Numbered from the stretch's first letter, positions 39,364-49,042 are shown. The stretch: DNA of 64,000 nucleotides from Candidatus Neomicrothrix sp. UBA2517 (GCA_002341185.1 DDNP01000020.1:1-64000), one strand, 5' to 3'. Notes: a model not told the origin generated them from the letters alone. Program-made: numbers and translations.

Positions 39364-40356
39364 TTAAATTGTCGGCCAGCGCTCTTTAGAGCTTTCAGAC
39401 TTATTTGAATTACTATTGAGCTTCCAGGCCTTCCGCCAGCTTCCCATGTCAGGAGCTTGAAGTGTAGGGGTTTCCCCCGAATACTTCCGCTTTTTAGCAA
39501 CCCACCAGTCGCTATTTTCCTCATCGGCTAATTCAGCAACTGCTTGTTCAATTCTTTTCGAATAGGATCTACTATTCTCGTTTTCTGAAGGCCAAATCGG
39601 GTTTCCAAAAATAACTTTTGTGGAGGAACGAGTTGGCCGTATTTTTCCTTTTCGGAGAATATTCCCTGTTCCAGCGAGATGAATTGGGACAACTGGAGTG
39701 TTGCATTTTATTGAGAGGTAAGCTGCGCCTGCTCGAAAAGGTTGACCCCAGCCATCTGGTGAGCGTCCACCTTCCGGGAATATCATAAACGACCAGCCAT
39801 GATTGATTAAAGAAGCAATCTCATCAGATGAAGTCCGGCTTACTTTAGTTCTTTCTACCGGAATAGCTCCTATGAAAAGTGCTGATAGCGAGCCACCAAT
39901 CTTTGACTTAAAAAAATAATCAGCAGCTGCGCCAACGATGAGCCTTTTTCTCCACCTAACTGGAATAGAGGTAAGAAGTAGAGGCGTGTCGGCATGGCTG
40001 TGATGGTTAGCAACAAATATAACAGGCTGCCTTTTTTTGAGGCCTTCTAGCCGGTCATAACCAGTTCGTTTAGGGCTTGCTATATAACTCATTAGAGGTT
40101 TAGCAATTAGCTCTGTTGACAGAAGTCGGATAGTTCGAGCCGGTAATTGGCGGGCCCAAGTAGTTGGATACTCAGATCCTAGATAGGTTTTCTTTTCTAA
40201 AGGAGTAATGCCTTTAGGGGTTTGAGCAGCTCGGTAAGGGAATTGTGAGGATTTAATGTTAGGGAAAGATCGCATTCTCTGAGGTGTATTACCAATAGCT
40301 CTATATATCTCACGAGTTTTTCTTTGGACTTCTCGTTTCGTTAATTTCCTTGCCAT
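39364..40356 (-). CDS. PlsC-like 1-acyl-glycerol-3-phosphate acyltransferase
   Basis: 330 residues. The acyltransferase domain starts near residue 95 with HHSHAD (the HX4D catalytic motif) and continues with FPEGGRSPDGW, the substrate-binding block, and a PVVPIHLAG strand. An N-terminal extension of about 90 basic residues and a basic, serine-rich C-terminal tail are unusual. It is the third gene of a tight operon (acyl-reductase/HAD, LarA-like, PlsC); the preceding stop and this start are two bases apart. It probably acts in phospholipid or storage-lipid synthesis. Confidence 0.87.
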   Translation of the reverse strand: MARKLTKREVQRKTREIYRAIGNTPQRMRSFPNIKSSQFPYRAAQTPKGITPLEKKTYLGSEYPTTWARQLPARTIRLLSTELIAKPLMSYIASPKRTGYDRLEGLKKRQPVIFVANHHSHADTPLLLTSIPVRWRKRLIVGAAADYFFKSKIGGSLSALFIGAIPVERTKVSRTSSDEIASLINHGWSFMIFPEGGRSPDGWGQPFRAGAAYLSIKCNTPVVPIHLAGTGNILRKGKIRPTRSSTKVIFGNPIWPSENENSRSYSKRIEQAVAELADEENSDWWVAKKRKYSGETPTLQAPDMGSWRKAWKLNSNSNKSESSKERWPTI

Positions 40357-40358
40357 AG

Positions 40359-41975
40359 TTAAGTCACATCTGCCATCAGGATTGGAGGGCTATGATAATG
40401 GCTTATGGTCGGGCTAAAACCAACAGAATCTGATGCGATCTCAAATGCGTCTTGAAGAGTTGTGGCAGAACGAAATCCCATTCTTCTGACTGCTTCTTGG
40501 TTCCCGCCAACAATAATTACATCCGCCAAGTGATCTAGGGCGTGAGCGCACCAGTACCACATATAGAAAGGGTGCACCCCATGGTATGCATAGGATGTCC
40601 TATACAAATGTCGATACCATTCATCTTCTGCAAAAGATTTTTCGTACTTCTGGCTCATGACAGCAGGGTCTGTAGTTTCGCTTAAAACTCGCTCAAAGAA
40701 ATCAATATAGCTGGGATGATGCACGGGATGGAATTCCCAGGGTGTCGGATGTGTCATGATAACTACACCGCCTTTTCGGACGAGGGGTTTTCCTTTATAC
40801 ATGTTGAAGAAATAGCCGAGGCCCAGGCACGCTACAAGTACCGGATTCATTACGGAGTTTACGTTATAAGGGCATATGTAAGGCAAACCCATTGTCAGGA
40901 TGTCGGTTTGTCCCTCTACTTGCACAAGGTGTTGTTTATAGACATTCTCAGTAGTACTTCTGTGAACAGCTTCTACCTCGCCTGCTTGAACGGAAGTAAT
41001 TTCGTATGGCGAGTACCATCCCTGAAATGATTTTCGTTTCGATGTGGCTGACATTTTATTAAGACCAGTTTGCATGCCTAAGAAAAGCATCCTTTCTTTG
41101 AAGGACCATTCCCATTCTCGCTTTTGAAGCATAGAAAGTGGCCCGTCGTAACCAAATGTGTTGTTATTCACAGTGGTCTCAATTTGGAATATTCGTATTC
41201 CAGAATCTTTAAGTACTTTTCCTTGTCGCCAATTAGATTTGTGAAGCTCTGAATTCTCCTGATCCATAAAACTTTTAGATTCCACCATGGTTTGCGGGTT
41301 GTGGTGATGGCGTAACGCTGTGTAACCAGACAGTCCGGTTGCGGTGCTTTTCCACCCTCCATCCATAGATACGAGATTAATATTGACGTAAACGATGAGA
41401 TCGCTTTCCGCCGCTCTTTTGTTGATTTGCACTTCTTCTCCGTGAGGGGTCGTTCCAATGACAACCATTCCGTCAGGGTCTTCGGCATCGTGATTATAAA
41501 TTGCCCCAGAGGGAGCGAAAGCATCGTATACTCTGTCGCCAACTGCGTGGCGAAGTTCGCTTTCGGTCATTCGTCTGTGAAGAGCGAGAGCTGCGATTAA
41601 ATGTACGTCATCAACGCCCGCTTCTGCTGCAGTATCTAGGACTGCTTCAATTATTCTCTGCCTTATATCTGGTTTTCTCATTGGTGGAAGCGGTAGAGAA
41701 ATATCATCAAACGCTATTGTCAATTTCATTCCTGATTTAAGAAGTGCAGATAAAGGCGGAGAGTCACCTAGAGGGTTCTCGAGTGCATTACGTATCGATG
41801 CTTTGGGGTTTGCTACACCTGGGAGCGGTTCTGCGGGGTAAATGACTCGCGATCGCCCCGCTGGTAGTTTTTCCATTCGAAAACCCTCTCCATGATGAAA
41901 TAGTATTGGGGGGGTGGTTCTATCTACATCGAGAACTAGTCCTGGTCTTGGGTGTTTACGTTGGTTCTGTGACAT
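40359..41975 (-). CDS. LarA-like protein (DUF2088 domain), function unknown
   Basis: 538 residues. The N-terminal half resembles the lactate racemase LarA N-terminal domain: SGMKLTIAFDDISLPLPP, ALALHRRMTESELRHAVG (LarA-type metal histidine at 133), NHDAEDPDGMVVIGTTPHGEEV, and DGGWKSTATGLSGY, where Lys209 aligns with the lysine that carries the nickel-pincer cofactor. The histidine expected in the PHxxAGFSGG block is missing (NLVSMDGGWK). The C-terminal half is rich in His, Tyr and Trp (THPTPWEFHPVHHPSY). A nickel-pincer cofactor role is inference, since no larB/C/E is nearby. It is the middle gene of a lipid-type operon. Confidence 0.75.
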   Translation of the reverse strand: MSQNQRKHPRPGLVLDVDRTTPPILFHHGEGFRMEKLPAGRSRVIYPAEPLPGVANPKASIRNALENPLGDSPPLSALLKSGMKLTIAFDDISLPLPPMRKPDIRQRIIEAVLDTAAEAGVDDVHLIAALALHRRMTESELRHAVGDRVYDAFAPSGAIYNHDAEDPDGMVVIGTTPHGEEVQINKRAAESDLIVYVNINLVSMDGGWKSTATGLSGYTALRHHHNPQTMVESKSFMDQENSELHKSNWRQGKVLKDSGIRIFQIETTVNNNTFGYDGPLSMLQKREWEWSFKERMLFLGMQTGLNKMSATSKRKSFQGWYSPYEITSVQAGEVEAVHRSTTENVYKQHLVQVEGQTDILTMGLPYICPYNVNSVMNPVLVACLGLGYFFNMYKGKPLVRKGGVVIMTHPTPWEFHPVHHPSYIDFFERVLSETTDPAVMSQKYEKSFAEDEWYRHLYRTSYAYHGVHPFYMWYWCAHALDHLADVIIVGGNQEAVRRMGFRSATTLQDAFEIASDSVGFSPTISHYHSPPILMADVT

Positions 41976-41978
41976 TAT

Positions 41979-44291
41979 TTATTCTTTCATTTTTCCTAAA
42001 GGTAGAGTTTTTTTGGGCGAGCCAGAAATAGGTTGGAAATTCTCTACTAACCAACCTCTGCGTCTAGCTAATGTAGCTAGTTTTGTTTCAGGATTAACAG
42101 CGACTGGGAACCCGACAGCTTCTAGCATGGGAAGGTCACTTGTTGAATCTGCATAGGCTATGGACTCTTTAAGGTCCAGGTTATTTTTTTGAGCGTAGTC
42201 TCTAAGAACTGCAGCCCGTGTTTCACCGATTGGAGGAACTTGTGTCATCCTTCCTGAGTATTTCTTTCCAGTTACTTCAAGCGATGGAGCCAGAATTTCG
42301 TCGAATAAAGGTTTTAGTGGCTGCACAACGAAATCAAGCGCTCCTGTAATTAGCAGAGTTCTGTGTCCTAAAGCCCTGTGTTCGCGTACTCGCCGAATTG
42401 CTGCTGGGAATGATTTATTGAGTATGAACTCATTAAACATTTCTAGAGAATCTTCATTGATTTGGAGAACAGGTGCTCCTTCGTATTTCCTATAGAAGTT
42501 TCTGAGAAAGTCTGTTCTGTCTCTTCGGTCCATCGCCAGCATTGAAGGAGCTTCCAAGATAGTTTTAGTTAGAATCTTTATTCTGTCCTGAGAAGGTAGC
42601 CTTTTCGTTGCTAAGTAGCCCCAAGATGAAACAACATTTGAGGCTATAAGGGTATTCTCTAGATCAAATACCGCTAATTGTCGAGAAGGGTCTAAAATTT
42701 GTTTGCGTAGTCTACTATTTCGGGATTTTGGAGGAAAAGCGGAGGGAGTTGTCTTCACTCTTCCTTGGATTACTACAGTTGGAAGGTGGATGTCATATAC
42801 ATATTTCCTCCAATCAATGACGCGTGGATCAAAAGGAAATGCTTTCCTGTCTTCATCATCTAGATTTTCCCATAGTCGCAAAAGGCTTGTGACGTCATAG
42901 ATTGCTTCACATTCAACGTATTTGCCGTAAAGAGTAATGTATTCCATGGCTTTATCTAATTCGATACGTTTCTCCTCAAGGTCTGCAACGACCATTGCTT
43001 GATTTCCTCTGATAGGGAGCTTATGCAAAGTGTTCTCTGCAGTTTGCAGCAACCGTTTTGCTCTCGTCAATTGTGTAACTACTCGGCCTCGTCCAGGAAA
43101 CTCCCATTTGGATGGAGTTATCGGTTGATTCTTCTCATCAAGGATGGGGAAATTGCCGAAATATTCATGAACATAGTCAGCTAAAATACCTGTTTTTATT
43201 GGATTGCAGGCGCCACTCGCTACTTGTACAACAAATGGTTTGTCAGGTTTATCTTGTGCCGCAACCGCTACTATTGCTGATGCAACAAGATCTACCGGAA
43301 TGATATCAACTACTCCTTCGGGGATCCCGGGAAATTCTTTAAGAGTTCCGCGCCCGAAATTTAGAATTATCGGTTCAGCCATTCTGAAACCTCGTATCCA
43401 TCCTGAGTTGGGTTTATCCCATGAGGATTCAATGATTGATGGTCGAACTATTGATAGGGGAATGGTGCCTCTTATTTCTTGGACTGCTTGCTCCGCCATG
43501 GCTTTCGTAAACGCATAAGCATCTGGAAATCCTAATGACGTGGCTCTTTCTCTACCGGCTTCTACCATTTTATCCTTGACCCACCGTTCACGAATTTGTT
43601 CAGTCTTAGCTGCTATGAGAGAAATTCCAGGAGCTCCTAACTCGGTCTTTGCTTCAGTTCGGAATCTTTCGAGGTTCTCGCTTCTTCGACTGTCGTCTTC
43701 TATGTAGGATCTAGTTCTTCGAGCAGCATCTGTCTCTTGTTTCCAGTTGAGGGGCACGTAGAATGGGCTCTGAGCCAACGGTTTTTCAGGTGCTGTCCCT
43801 TTTCTGTTCCCTGCGACGTAGCATGTGCTTACCATGACCAAATGAGGTTCAACATTTAAACCCTGTAAGGTTTCCACCAACCGAACAGGACCCATTAGAT
43901 TTACTTCAGCTGCTCGGTCTAGAGGCTCGTCAAAACTTACAGCTGCAGCACTGTGAATGACTATATCGCATTCACTTAACTCTCTAAGACCATCGTCATC
44001 CAGACCTAAGTTATCTTTCGAAATATCGGCTGACAAGGCCTTCATGTTGCCTTTAGTTAGTTTCTCAAAACCCTCGGGCCCCAAATTTTTTCTGAGAGTA
44101 TCAAAAGCATCATTTCTTAAGATGTCCCTCTCGAGCCGTTTCGAAGGGGAGCGTTTTCCAGATGGGCGTATAAGTAGTCGCAGGTCAATATCCTCAATTT
44201 CTCGGAGGAGTAATTCAACAAGTGCAGTCCCAAGAAAACCTGTAGATCCTGTGATGGCGATCTTTTTTCCTTTTAATGATTCCTTTATCAC
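41979..44291 (-). CDS. Fatty acyl reductase-like extended SDR fused to a HAD-IB phosphatase domain
   Basis: 770 residues with two enzyme domains. Residues 10-380 are an extended short-chain dehydrogenase of the fatty acyl-CoA reductase/male-sterility type: NAD(P) motif GSTGFLG (15-21), and the catalytic YxxxK as DAYAFTK (Tyr259, Lys263). Residues about 535-770 are a HAD-IB domain: nucleophile Asp543 in AVFDLENTL, LLITGALD, and ADSTSDLPML. The usual second Asp of DxD is Glu545. The SDR half may reduce acyl-CoA or acyl-ACP; the HAD half may cleave a phosphate. It is first in the operon with the LarA-like and PlsC genes. Confidence 0.85.
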   Translation of the reverse strand: MIKESLKGKKIAITGSTGFLGTALVELLLREIEDIDLRLLIRPSGKRSPSKRLERDILRNDAFDTLRKNLGPEGFEKLTKGNMKALSADISKDNLGLDDDGLRELSECDIVIHSAAAVSFDEPLDRAAEVNLMGPVRLVETLQGLNVEPHLVMVSTCYVAGNRKGTAPEKPLAQSPFYVPLNWKQETDAARRTRSYIEDDSRRSENLERFRTEAKTELGAPGISLIAAKTEQIRERWVKDKMVEAGRERATSLGFPDAYAFTKAMAEQAVQEIRGTIPLSIVRPSIIESSWDKPNSGWIRGFRMAEPIILNFGRGTLKEFPGIPEGVVDIIPVDLVASAIVAVAAQDKPDKPFVVQVASGACNPIKTGILADYVHEYFGNFPILDEKNQPITPSKWEFPGRGRVVTQLTRAKRLLQTAENTLHKLPIRGNQAMVVADLEEKRIELDKAMEYITLYGKYVECEAIYDVTSLLRLWENLDDEDRKAFPFDPRVIDWRKYVYDIHLPTVVIQGRVKTTPSAFPPKSRNSRLRKQILDPSRQLAVFDLENTLIASNVVSSWGYLATKRLPSQDRIKILTKTILEAPSMLAMDRRDRTDFLRNFYRKYEGAPVLQINEDSLEMFNEFILNKSFPAAIRRVREHRALGHRTLLITGALDFVVQPLKPLFDEILAPSLEVTGKKYSGRMTQVPPIGETRAAVLRDYAQKNNLDLKESIAYADSTSDLPMLEAVGFPVAVNPETKLATLARRRGWLVENFQPISGSPKKTLPLGKMKE

Positions 44292-44301
44292 CTTCTATTT
44301 C

Positions 44302-44323
44302 TACCACTTGGTAAACAATGGTA
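44302..44323. promoter_or_regulatory. Candidate TetR operator between the acyl-reductase and tetR genes
   Basis: A perfect inverted repeat TACCA-CT-TGGTA lies at 44302-44313, and a third half-site TGGTA is at 44319-44323. This sits in the 42-base gap between the two divergent start codons, where a TetR protein could block both promoters. Confidence 0.4.
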
Positions 44324-44333
44324 CAATCCAACC

Positions 44334-44915
44334 GTGAAGACTTCCGAAAGAATCTTGAATCATGCCACACTCGCATTCGGGGAATCTGGTTACGACTCCA
44401 CCAGCTTGGATGACCTAGCACGCGCTCTTGAGATTCGTAAACAATCAATTCTCTATCACTACCCATCCAAAGAAGTACTATTAGAAGCTTGTGTTCAACG
44501 AGCAGTAATTGATTTAAGCACATCTCTTGATAACGCCATCGGGAAAAGCTCACATGGTTGGGATCGAATTGAATCAATAGTGAAGGGAGTCTTTCGCTTG
44601 GCGAATAATCGGCCGGAATTATTGGGGTTACTAAGAGAAGTTACTCGGTTAGGTCCACCTATTTTGACCAATGCTGTTGAGAGTATTAGGCCCCTCCTAA
44701 AAGGAGCTACTGACTGGTTGAATGAGGAGATGAAGGCTGGGCGTATTAGGCAATCAGACCCGGAACTACTAGTACTATCAGCTTATTCAACAGTAATGGG
44801 AGCAGTTACAGAGGTTAAGCTGTTTGAAGCGATCGGGGAGAAATCAACGTTGCGTGATGTTGCTATCAGAAGAAAAGAGCTGCTTCGTTTCTTGCGTACG
44901 GCACTTATTCCATAG
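44334..44915 (+). CDS. TetR-family transcriptional regulator
   Basis: 193 residues. The N-terminal helix-turn-helix reads ATLAFGESGYDSTSLDDLARALEIRKQSILYHYPSKEVLL, a classic TetR motif split here as FGESGYDSTSLDDLA and IRKQSILYHYPSK. The C-terminal half is a ligand pocket of unknown specificity. It starts at GTG 44334, divergent from the acyl-reductase operon, which it probably represses. Its end overlaps the convergent ddl end by 11 bases. Confidence 0.92.
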   Translation: MKTSERILNHATLAFGESGYDSTSLDDLARALEIRKQSILYHYPSKEVLLEACVQRAVIDLSTSLDNAIGKSSHGWDRIESIVKGVFRLANNRPELLGLLREVTRLGPPILTNAVESIRPLLKGATDWLNEEMKAGRIRQSDPELLVLSAYSTVMGAVTEVKLFEAIGEKSTLRDVAIRRKELLRFLRTALIP

Positions 44916-45960
44916 GTATTTCGTTCAATGGCCCTTGTAGCAGAAGGTTCACCAACTTCGGATAGCTGATACCTGTTGCATCCCAAAGCTTCGGGTACAT
45001 CGAGATGGGAGTGAATCCAGGCATCGTGTTTATTTCGTTGATAAACCATTGATGTCCTATTTCATCAAAAAAGAAGTCAACTCTAGCTAGGCCGCGACAA
45101 CGTAATAACTTGAAAGCAGTAAGTGCGAGATCTTGGACTTCAGCTATTTCTGATTCCGTTAGATTTGCTGGTATTTGAAGAAAAGCTCCATCGTCATATT
45201 TATCTTCGTAGTTATAGAATTCAGCTCCGGGAATAATCTCACCAGGGAGGGAAGCTTTTAATTCTCCATTGTCAAGAATGGCGACTTCGATTTCTCTGCC
45301 CTTGACAGCTTCCTCGATGATCAACCATTCGTCATACTTGGCAGCTTCGTTTAAGGCACTTTTAAGATTATCTCTATCCGTAACTTTTGTTACTCCTATT
45401 GAAGATCCCATATTGGCCGGCTTGATGAATAAATCTCCAATTAGGTCTACAGACGCAACATCCAATTTCTCAATTGAGTTTTTGTGGATACTGGTCCATT
45501 TAGTTTGTAGTAATTCAGAAACGCTGAGTAACTCTTTGCATTTTATTTTATCCATACAGATGGCTGAAGAGAGAACTTTACTTCCGACGTATGCGATGTT
45601 GAATAATTCAAGTAAACCTTGAATCGTTCCGTCTTCTCCGTTAGGTCCATGAAGTGCAGGGAAGACCACAAGTTTCTCGGTGTCGAAACTCGTTAGATAA
45701 TCTATTGGGTTGATTGGGCTTCCAGCAACCGGAAGAATATCGCAATAGCTGGATTGTTCATCTGATGAAAGATCATGCGCAAACTCGTACCATAACCCTG
45801 ATTGATCAATGGCCACTAAATTTGTTTCGTATATGGACAGGTCAATAGCTTTGACAATATGAAGTGCAGAGGTTCGTGAGACATCGTGTTCCGGAGAATT
45901 ACCTCCATAGATAACAATCACTTTAAGTCTTGAGTTCGTACCATTGCTGAAAGCTTTCAT
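44905..45960 (-). CDS. ddl: D-alanine--D-alanine ligase
   Basis: 351 residues, ATP-grasp enzyme making D-Ala-D-Ala for peptidoglycan. N-terminal VIVIYGGNSPEHDVS and HGPNGEDGTIQGL, the grasp region IKPANMGSSIGVTKV, and the C-terminal FINEINTMPGFT with metal-binding Asn/Glu are typical. It overlaps the upstream alpha/beta hydrolase gene by four bases (ATGA), so the two form an operon. Confidence 0.95.
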   Translation of the reverse strand: MKAFSNGTNSRLKVIVIYGGNSPEHDVSRTSALHIVKAIDLSIYETNLVAIDQSGLWYEFAHDLSSDEQSSYCDILPVAGSPINPIDYLTSFDTEKLVVFPALHGPNGEDGTIQGLLELFNIAYVGSKVLSSAICMDKIKCKELLSVSELLQTKWTSIHKNSIEKLDVASVDLIGDLFIKPANMGSSIGVTKVTDRDNLKSALNEAAKYDEWLIIEEAVKGREIEVAILDNGELKASLPGEIIPGAEFYNYEDKYDDGAFLQIPANLTESEIAEVQDLALTAFKLLRCRGLARVDFFFDEIGHQWFINEINTMPGFTPISMYPKLWDATGISYPKLVNLLLQGPLNEIPME

Positions 45961-46760
45961 TCTTTAAGGGTATCGCTTTCGGAAAGAAGAAAAGAGATGA
46001 TTTCTGGCCACGCAGATTTGTCTTGAAGTAGAAATAAATGTCCGCCTTCAAATATCTTTAAATTTGAATGTTTAATAAGCCGGTGCATTTCTACCAAATT
46101 TCCTTCAGGTGCAATCATGTCGTACCTGCCACCAGCGATCAATGTCTCGTGCGTTACTCTGCGGAGATTTTTTGTGCAGTCATGGCCTGATCTTGCTTCG
46201 AGTTGGCGGCGTAGGCCTCCATCTACCGAGTTTGGGAATACTTTCTTACTCGCTAGTAAATAATCTTTGATGCCGTTAATGATGGGTAATGGCTCGAAGG
46301 AATTTTTATATCGTGAATCAAGAACGGACAGCCAGGATTCAATTTTGTCAGATTCGTTATCTGCTATTTGTCTGAGGTCGTACGATGAATAGTTATTTCC
46401 CCCAGGTGAAGTGCAGGCTAGTACAAGTCTGTTGACCCGCTTTGGGTGCCTGATTACTAGGTGTTGTGCGACCATTCCTCCAAAGGAGATGCCAAGAACG
46501 TTAGTTTGAGTAATTCCGAGTTTATCTAGGAGGGCTTCAACATCATCTGCATAGTCAGTCATGGAATAGAGGCTATTTGGCTTGTCTGACTGTCCTAAAC
46601 CGCGCTGGTCGTATCTAAGTACTTGGAAATCAATTAGGGGTGGGTCTAAAGGGCGCGGGTGGCGAAGGTCGCTACCCGTGCCACTTATTATGAGTAGGGG
46701 AAACCCATTTCCCTCAAGTTCGTAATATAGCTGGATGCCGTTTGCTTGGATGAATGGCAT
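45957..46760 (-). CDS. Alpha/beta hydrolase
   Basis: 267 residues. The nucleophile elbow GISFGG (GxSxG) follows the oxyanion region YDQRGLGQSDKP. The catalytic histidine is likely in GGHLFLLQ near the C-terminus, with an Asp in GGRYDMIAPEG. This is the esterase/haloperoxidase-like group; the substrate is unknown. It precedes ddl in the same operon, with no obvious functional link. Confidence 0.88.
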   Translation of the reverse strand: MPFIQANGIQLYYELEGNGFPLLIISGTGSDLRHPRPLDPPLIDFQVLRYDQRGLGQSDKPNSLYSMTDYADDVEALLDKLGITQTNVLGISFGGMVAQHLVIRHPKRVNRLVLACTSPGGNNYSSYDLRQIADNESDKIESWLSVLDSRYKNSFEPLPIINGIKDYLLASKKVFPNSVDGGLRRQLEARSGHDCTKNLRRVTHETLIAGGRYDMIAPEGNLVEMHRLIKHSNLKIFEGGHLFLLQDKSAWPEIISFLLSESDTLKE

Positions 46761-46787
46761 CCAACTATATTAATACGAATTTTTTGT

Positions 46788-48872
46788 CTAGACGAAAGCT
46801 GAAGCAAAGACAAGCGACACGATCGTCATTACTTTAAGGAGAATATTCATTGCAGGTCCCGATGTGTCTTTGAAAGGGTCTCCTACAGTATCACCAACTA
46901 CAGCAGCTTTATGAGGATCAGATCCCTTACCTCCATGATGTCCAGATTCGATGTATTTCTTGGCGTTGTCCCATGCCCCTCCAGCGTTCGCCATGAAGAT
47001 AGCCAATGCGAATCCTGTTACCAGTGCTCCTGCTAGAAGGCCTCCTAATGCATTTATGTCTATAAAACCTACGACTAGTGGGACAACAACAGCTAAAGAT
47101 CCAGGGATGATCATTTCTTTTAATGATGCTTCTGTGGATATTGCAACACATCTGGCTGAATCAGGGACGACACCTTCTTTGCCTTCTCTGAGACCAGGGA
47201 TTTCACGAAATTGCCTTCGAACCTCTTCGATCATCGCAGTGGCTGCTCGTCCGACAGCATCGATCGTCAGGGCCGCAAACAAGAATGGAAGACCCGCACC
47301 AAGGAAAAGACCGATAAACACTTTGACATCACCTACATTGAGTTCCAAGGACCCTCCAGCCTGACTCACTGCGTATTCGAAGCTCTTGAATAAAGCTAGA
47401 GCAGTCAAAGCAGCAGAGCCTACAGCGAATCCTTTAGCGATAGCTGCGGTTGTGTTTCCAAGTGAGTCAAGAGCGTCAGTTACTTCTCGAACTGAAGGGT
47501 CAAGTTCGGCCATCTCTGCAATTCCACCTGCGTTATCCGCAATTGGACCATAGGCATCGACAGAGACAACAGCACCAGTGGTTGCGAGCATTCCGATTGC
47601 TGCGACTGCAATTCCGTAAATCCCATTATTAAGAGTTTCCTGTCCACCCCAGTATGCGATTCCGATACCTGCGATGACAAGGATCACAGAGGTAGCTACT
47701 GAGATCATTCCAGCGCTTATACCACTCAGTACTGTTGTCGCAGGCCCTGTTTCAGACTGAGCAGCAATTTTCTTAACCGGTGCGAAATGATCTGATGTGT
47801 AGAATTCAGCTGTTTTTCCTAAAGCCCAACCAACAACAAGCCCGCCAATGACTGAAAGGGCTATACCAATTGGATTGCCAGTTGCTGAATCAAATATCCA
47901 GTACGAGACACCTATCGTTCCAACAATTGTCAGTGCCATTGCTACGTTCGTTCCTCTATGGAGTGCATGGCTTAGCGCCTTCGAGTCAGTGGAGTCTCCA
48001 CCCTTCACTAGGAAAGAACCAAGAATAGAAGCAATCATTCCAATAAAAGCGATCGCCATCGGGAACATCATCTGGCCTAGGACATTGACTCCATCGAAAT
48101 CTGTTAATGTTGCTTCTGTTGCGGTTGCACCTACTGCAAATGCGGTTAATGCAACAGGGGCAATAATTGATCCAGCATAAGATTCAAAGAGGTCAGCTCC
48201 CATTCCAGCAACGTCTCCTACGTTATCACCCACGTTGTCAGCAATGGTGGCTGGATTTCTTGGGTCATCTTCAGGAATACCGGCTTCGACTTTACCTACT
48301 AGGTCAGCTCCAACATCTGCAGCCTTAGTATATATTCCACCTCCAACACGGGAAAACAAAGCTATGGAAGAAGCACCTAGCCCGTAAGCAGTGACAACTT
48401 CGAAAGCATCGTCTACTTCAAACCAAATAACGAAAAGAAGATATACAAACATAAGACCAAGTAACGCTAACCCAGCAACGCAAAACCCCATAACAGCCCC
48501 TCCACGATAAGCAACTGGGAGAGCTTTTGCAGGACCTTCTTTCGCTGCCTCAGTTGTTCGCGCGTTGGCCATTGTGGCTACTGTCATTCCTATGTATCCA
48601 GCAGTTGCTGATAGTACAGCGCCTATTAAATAGGAAACAGATGCCAACGGAGTGATAACAATTGCTAAGAGGATTATCATGGCTGCTACAAAGAATGACA
48701 CCCAAGTGTATTCTTGCTTGAGGAAAGCCTTGGCGCCATTTTGTATCTCGTTCATAAGAAAAACCATTCGGTCATTTCCAGGTGGTGCTGCCTTAACAGT
48801 CGAGAAAAAATAGGACGCCAGTGCTAACGCTGCGAGGGCGCTTGCCAATGCTAGGTAGGGGATTGATTCCAA
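46788..48872 (-). CDS. hppA: Membrane-bound pyrophosphatase, ion-translocating
   Basis: 694 residues with about 16 predicted membrane helices. The catalytic block DVGADLVGKVE, followed by DDPRNPATIADNVGDNVGD, is diagnostic. It hydrolyses pyrophosphate to pump H+ or Na+. The block near residue 472 reads GNTTAA; Ala at this place (where K+-independent enzymes have Lys) points to the K+-dependent subfamily. AAGAGGAG precedes the ATG. The divergent neighbour is the Trk potassium-uptake operon, which may be meaningful because the enzyme would need K+. Confidence 0.94.
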   Translation of the reverse strand: MESIPYLALASALAALALASYFFSTVKAAPPGNDRMVFLMNEIQNGAKAFLKQEYTWVSFFVAAMIILLAIVITPLASVSYLIGAVLSATAGYIGMTVATMANARTTEAAKEGPAKALPVAYRGGAVMGFCVAGLALLGLMFVYLLFVIWFEVDDAFEVVTAYGLGASSIALFSRVGGGIYTKAADVGADLVGKVEAGIPEDDPRNPATIADNVGDNVGDVAGMGADLFESYAGSIIAPVALTAFAVGATATEATLTDFDGVNVLGQMMFPMAIAFIGMIASILGSFLVKGGDSTDSKALSHALHRGTNVAMALTIVGTIGVSYWIFDSATGNPIGIALSVIGGLVVGWALGKTAEFYTSDHFAPVKKIAAQSETGPATTVLSGISAGMISVATSVILVIAGIGIAYWGGQETLNNGIYGIAVAAIGMLATTGAVVSVDAYGPIADNAGGIAEMAELDPSVREVTDALDSLGNTTAAIAKGFAVGSAALTALALFKSFEYAVSQAGGSLELNVGDVKVFIGLFLGAGLPFLFAALTIDAVGRAATAMIEEVRRQFREIPGLREGKEGVVPDSARCVAISTEASLKEMIIPGSLAVVVPLVVGFIDINALGGLLAGALVTGFALAIFMANAGGAWDNAKKYIESGHHGGKGSDPHKAAVVGDTVGDPFKDTSGPAMNILLKVMTIVSLVFASAFV

Positions 48873-49042
48873 TGTTACTCCTCTTAACTGGGTAAAGAGT
48901 TCTTAACTCCGTTACTCGTACAAACGGGAAGTCTATATGGAAGCCGCTGCTTTAGTAGGCATTTGAGCCGATTTCTCCATGTAGTGATTACTTTTTTTAA
49001 AGTATCAATGATTTCTTCTAAGAATACTGTTACTAAATAGAA

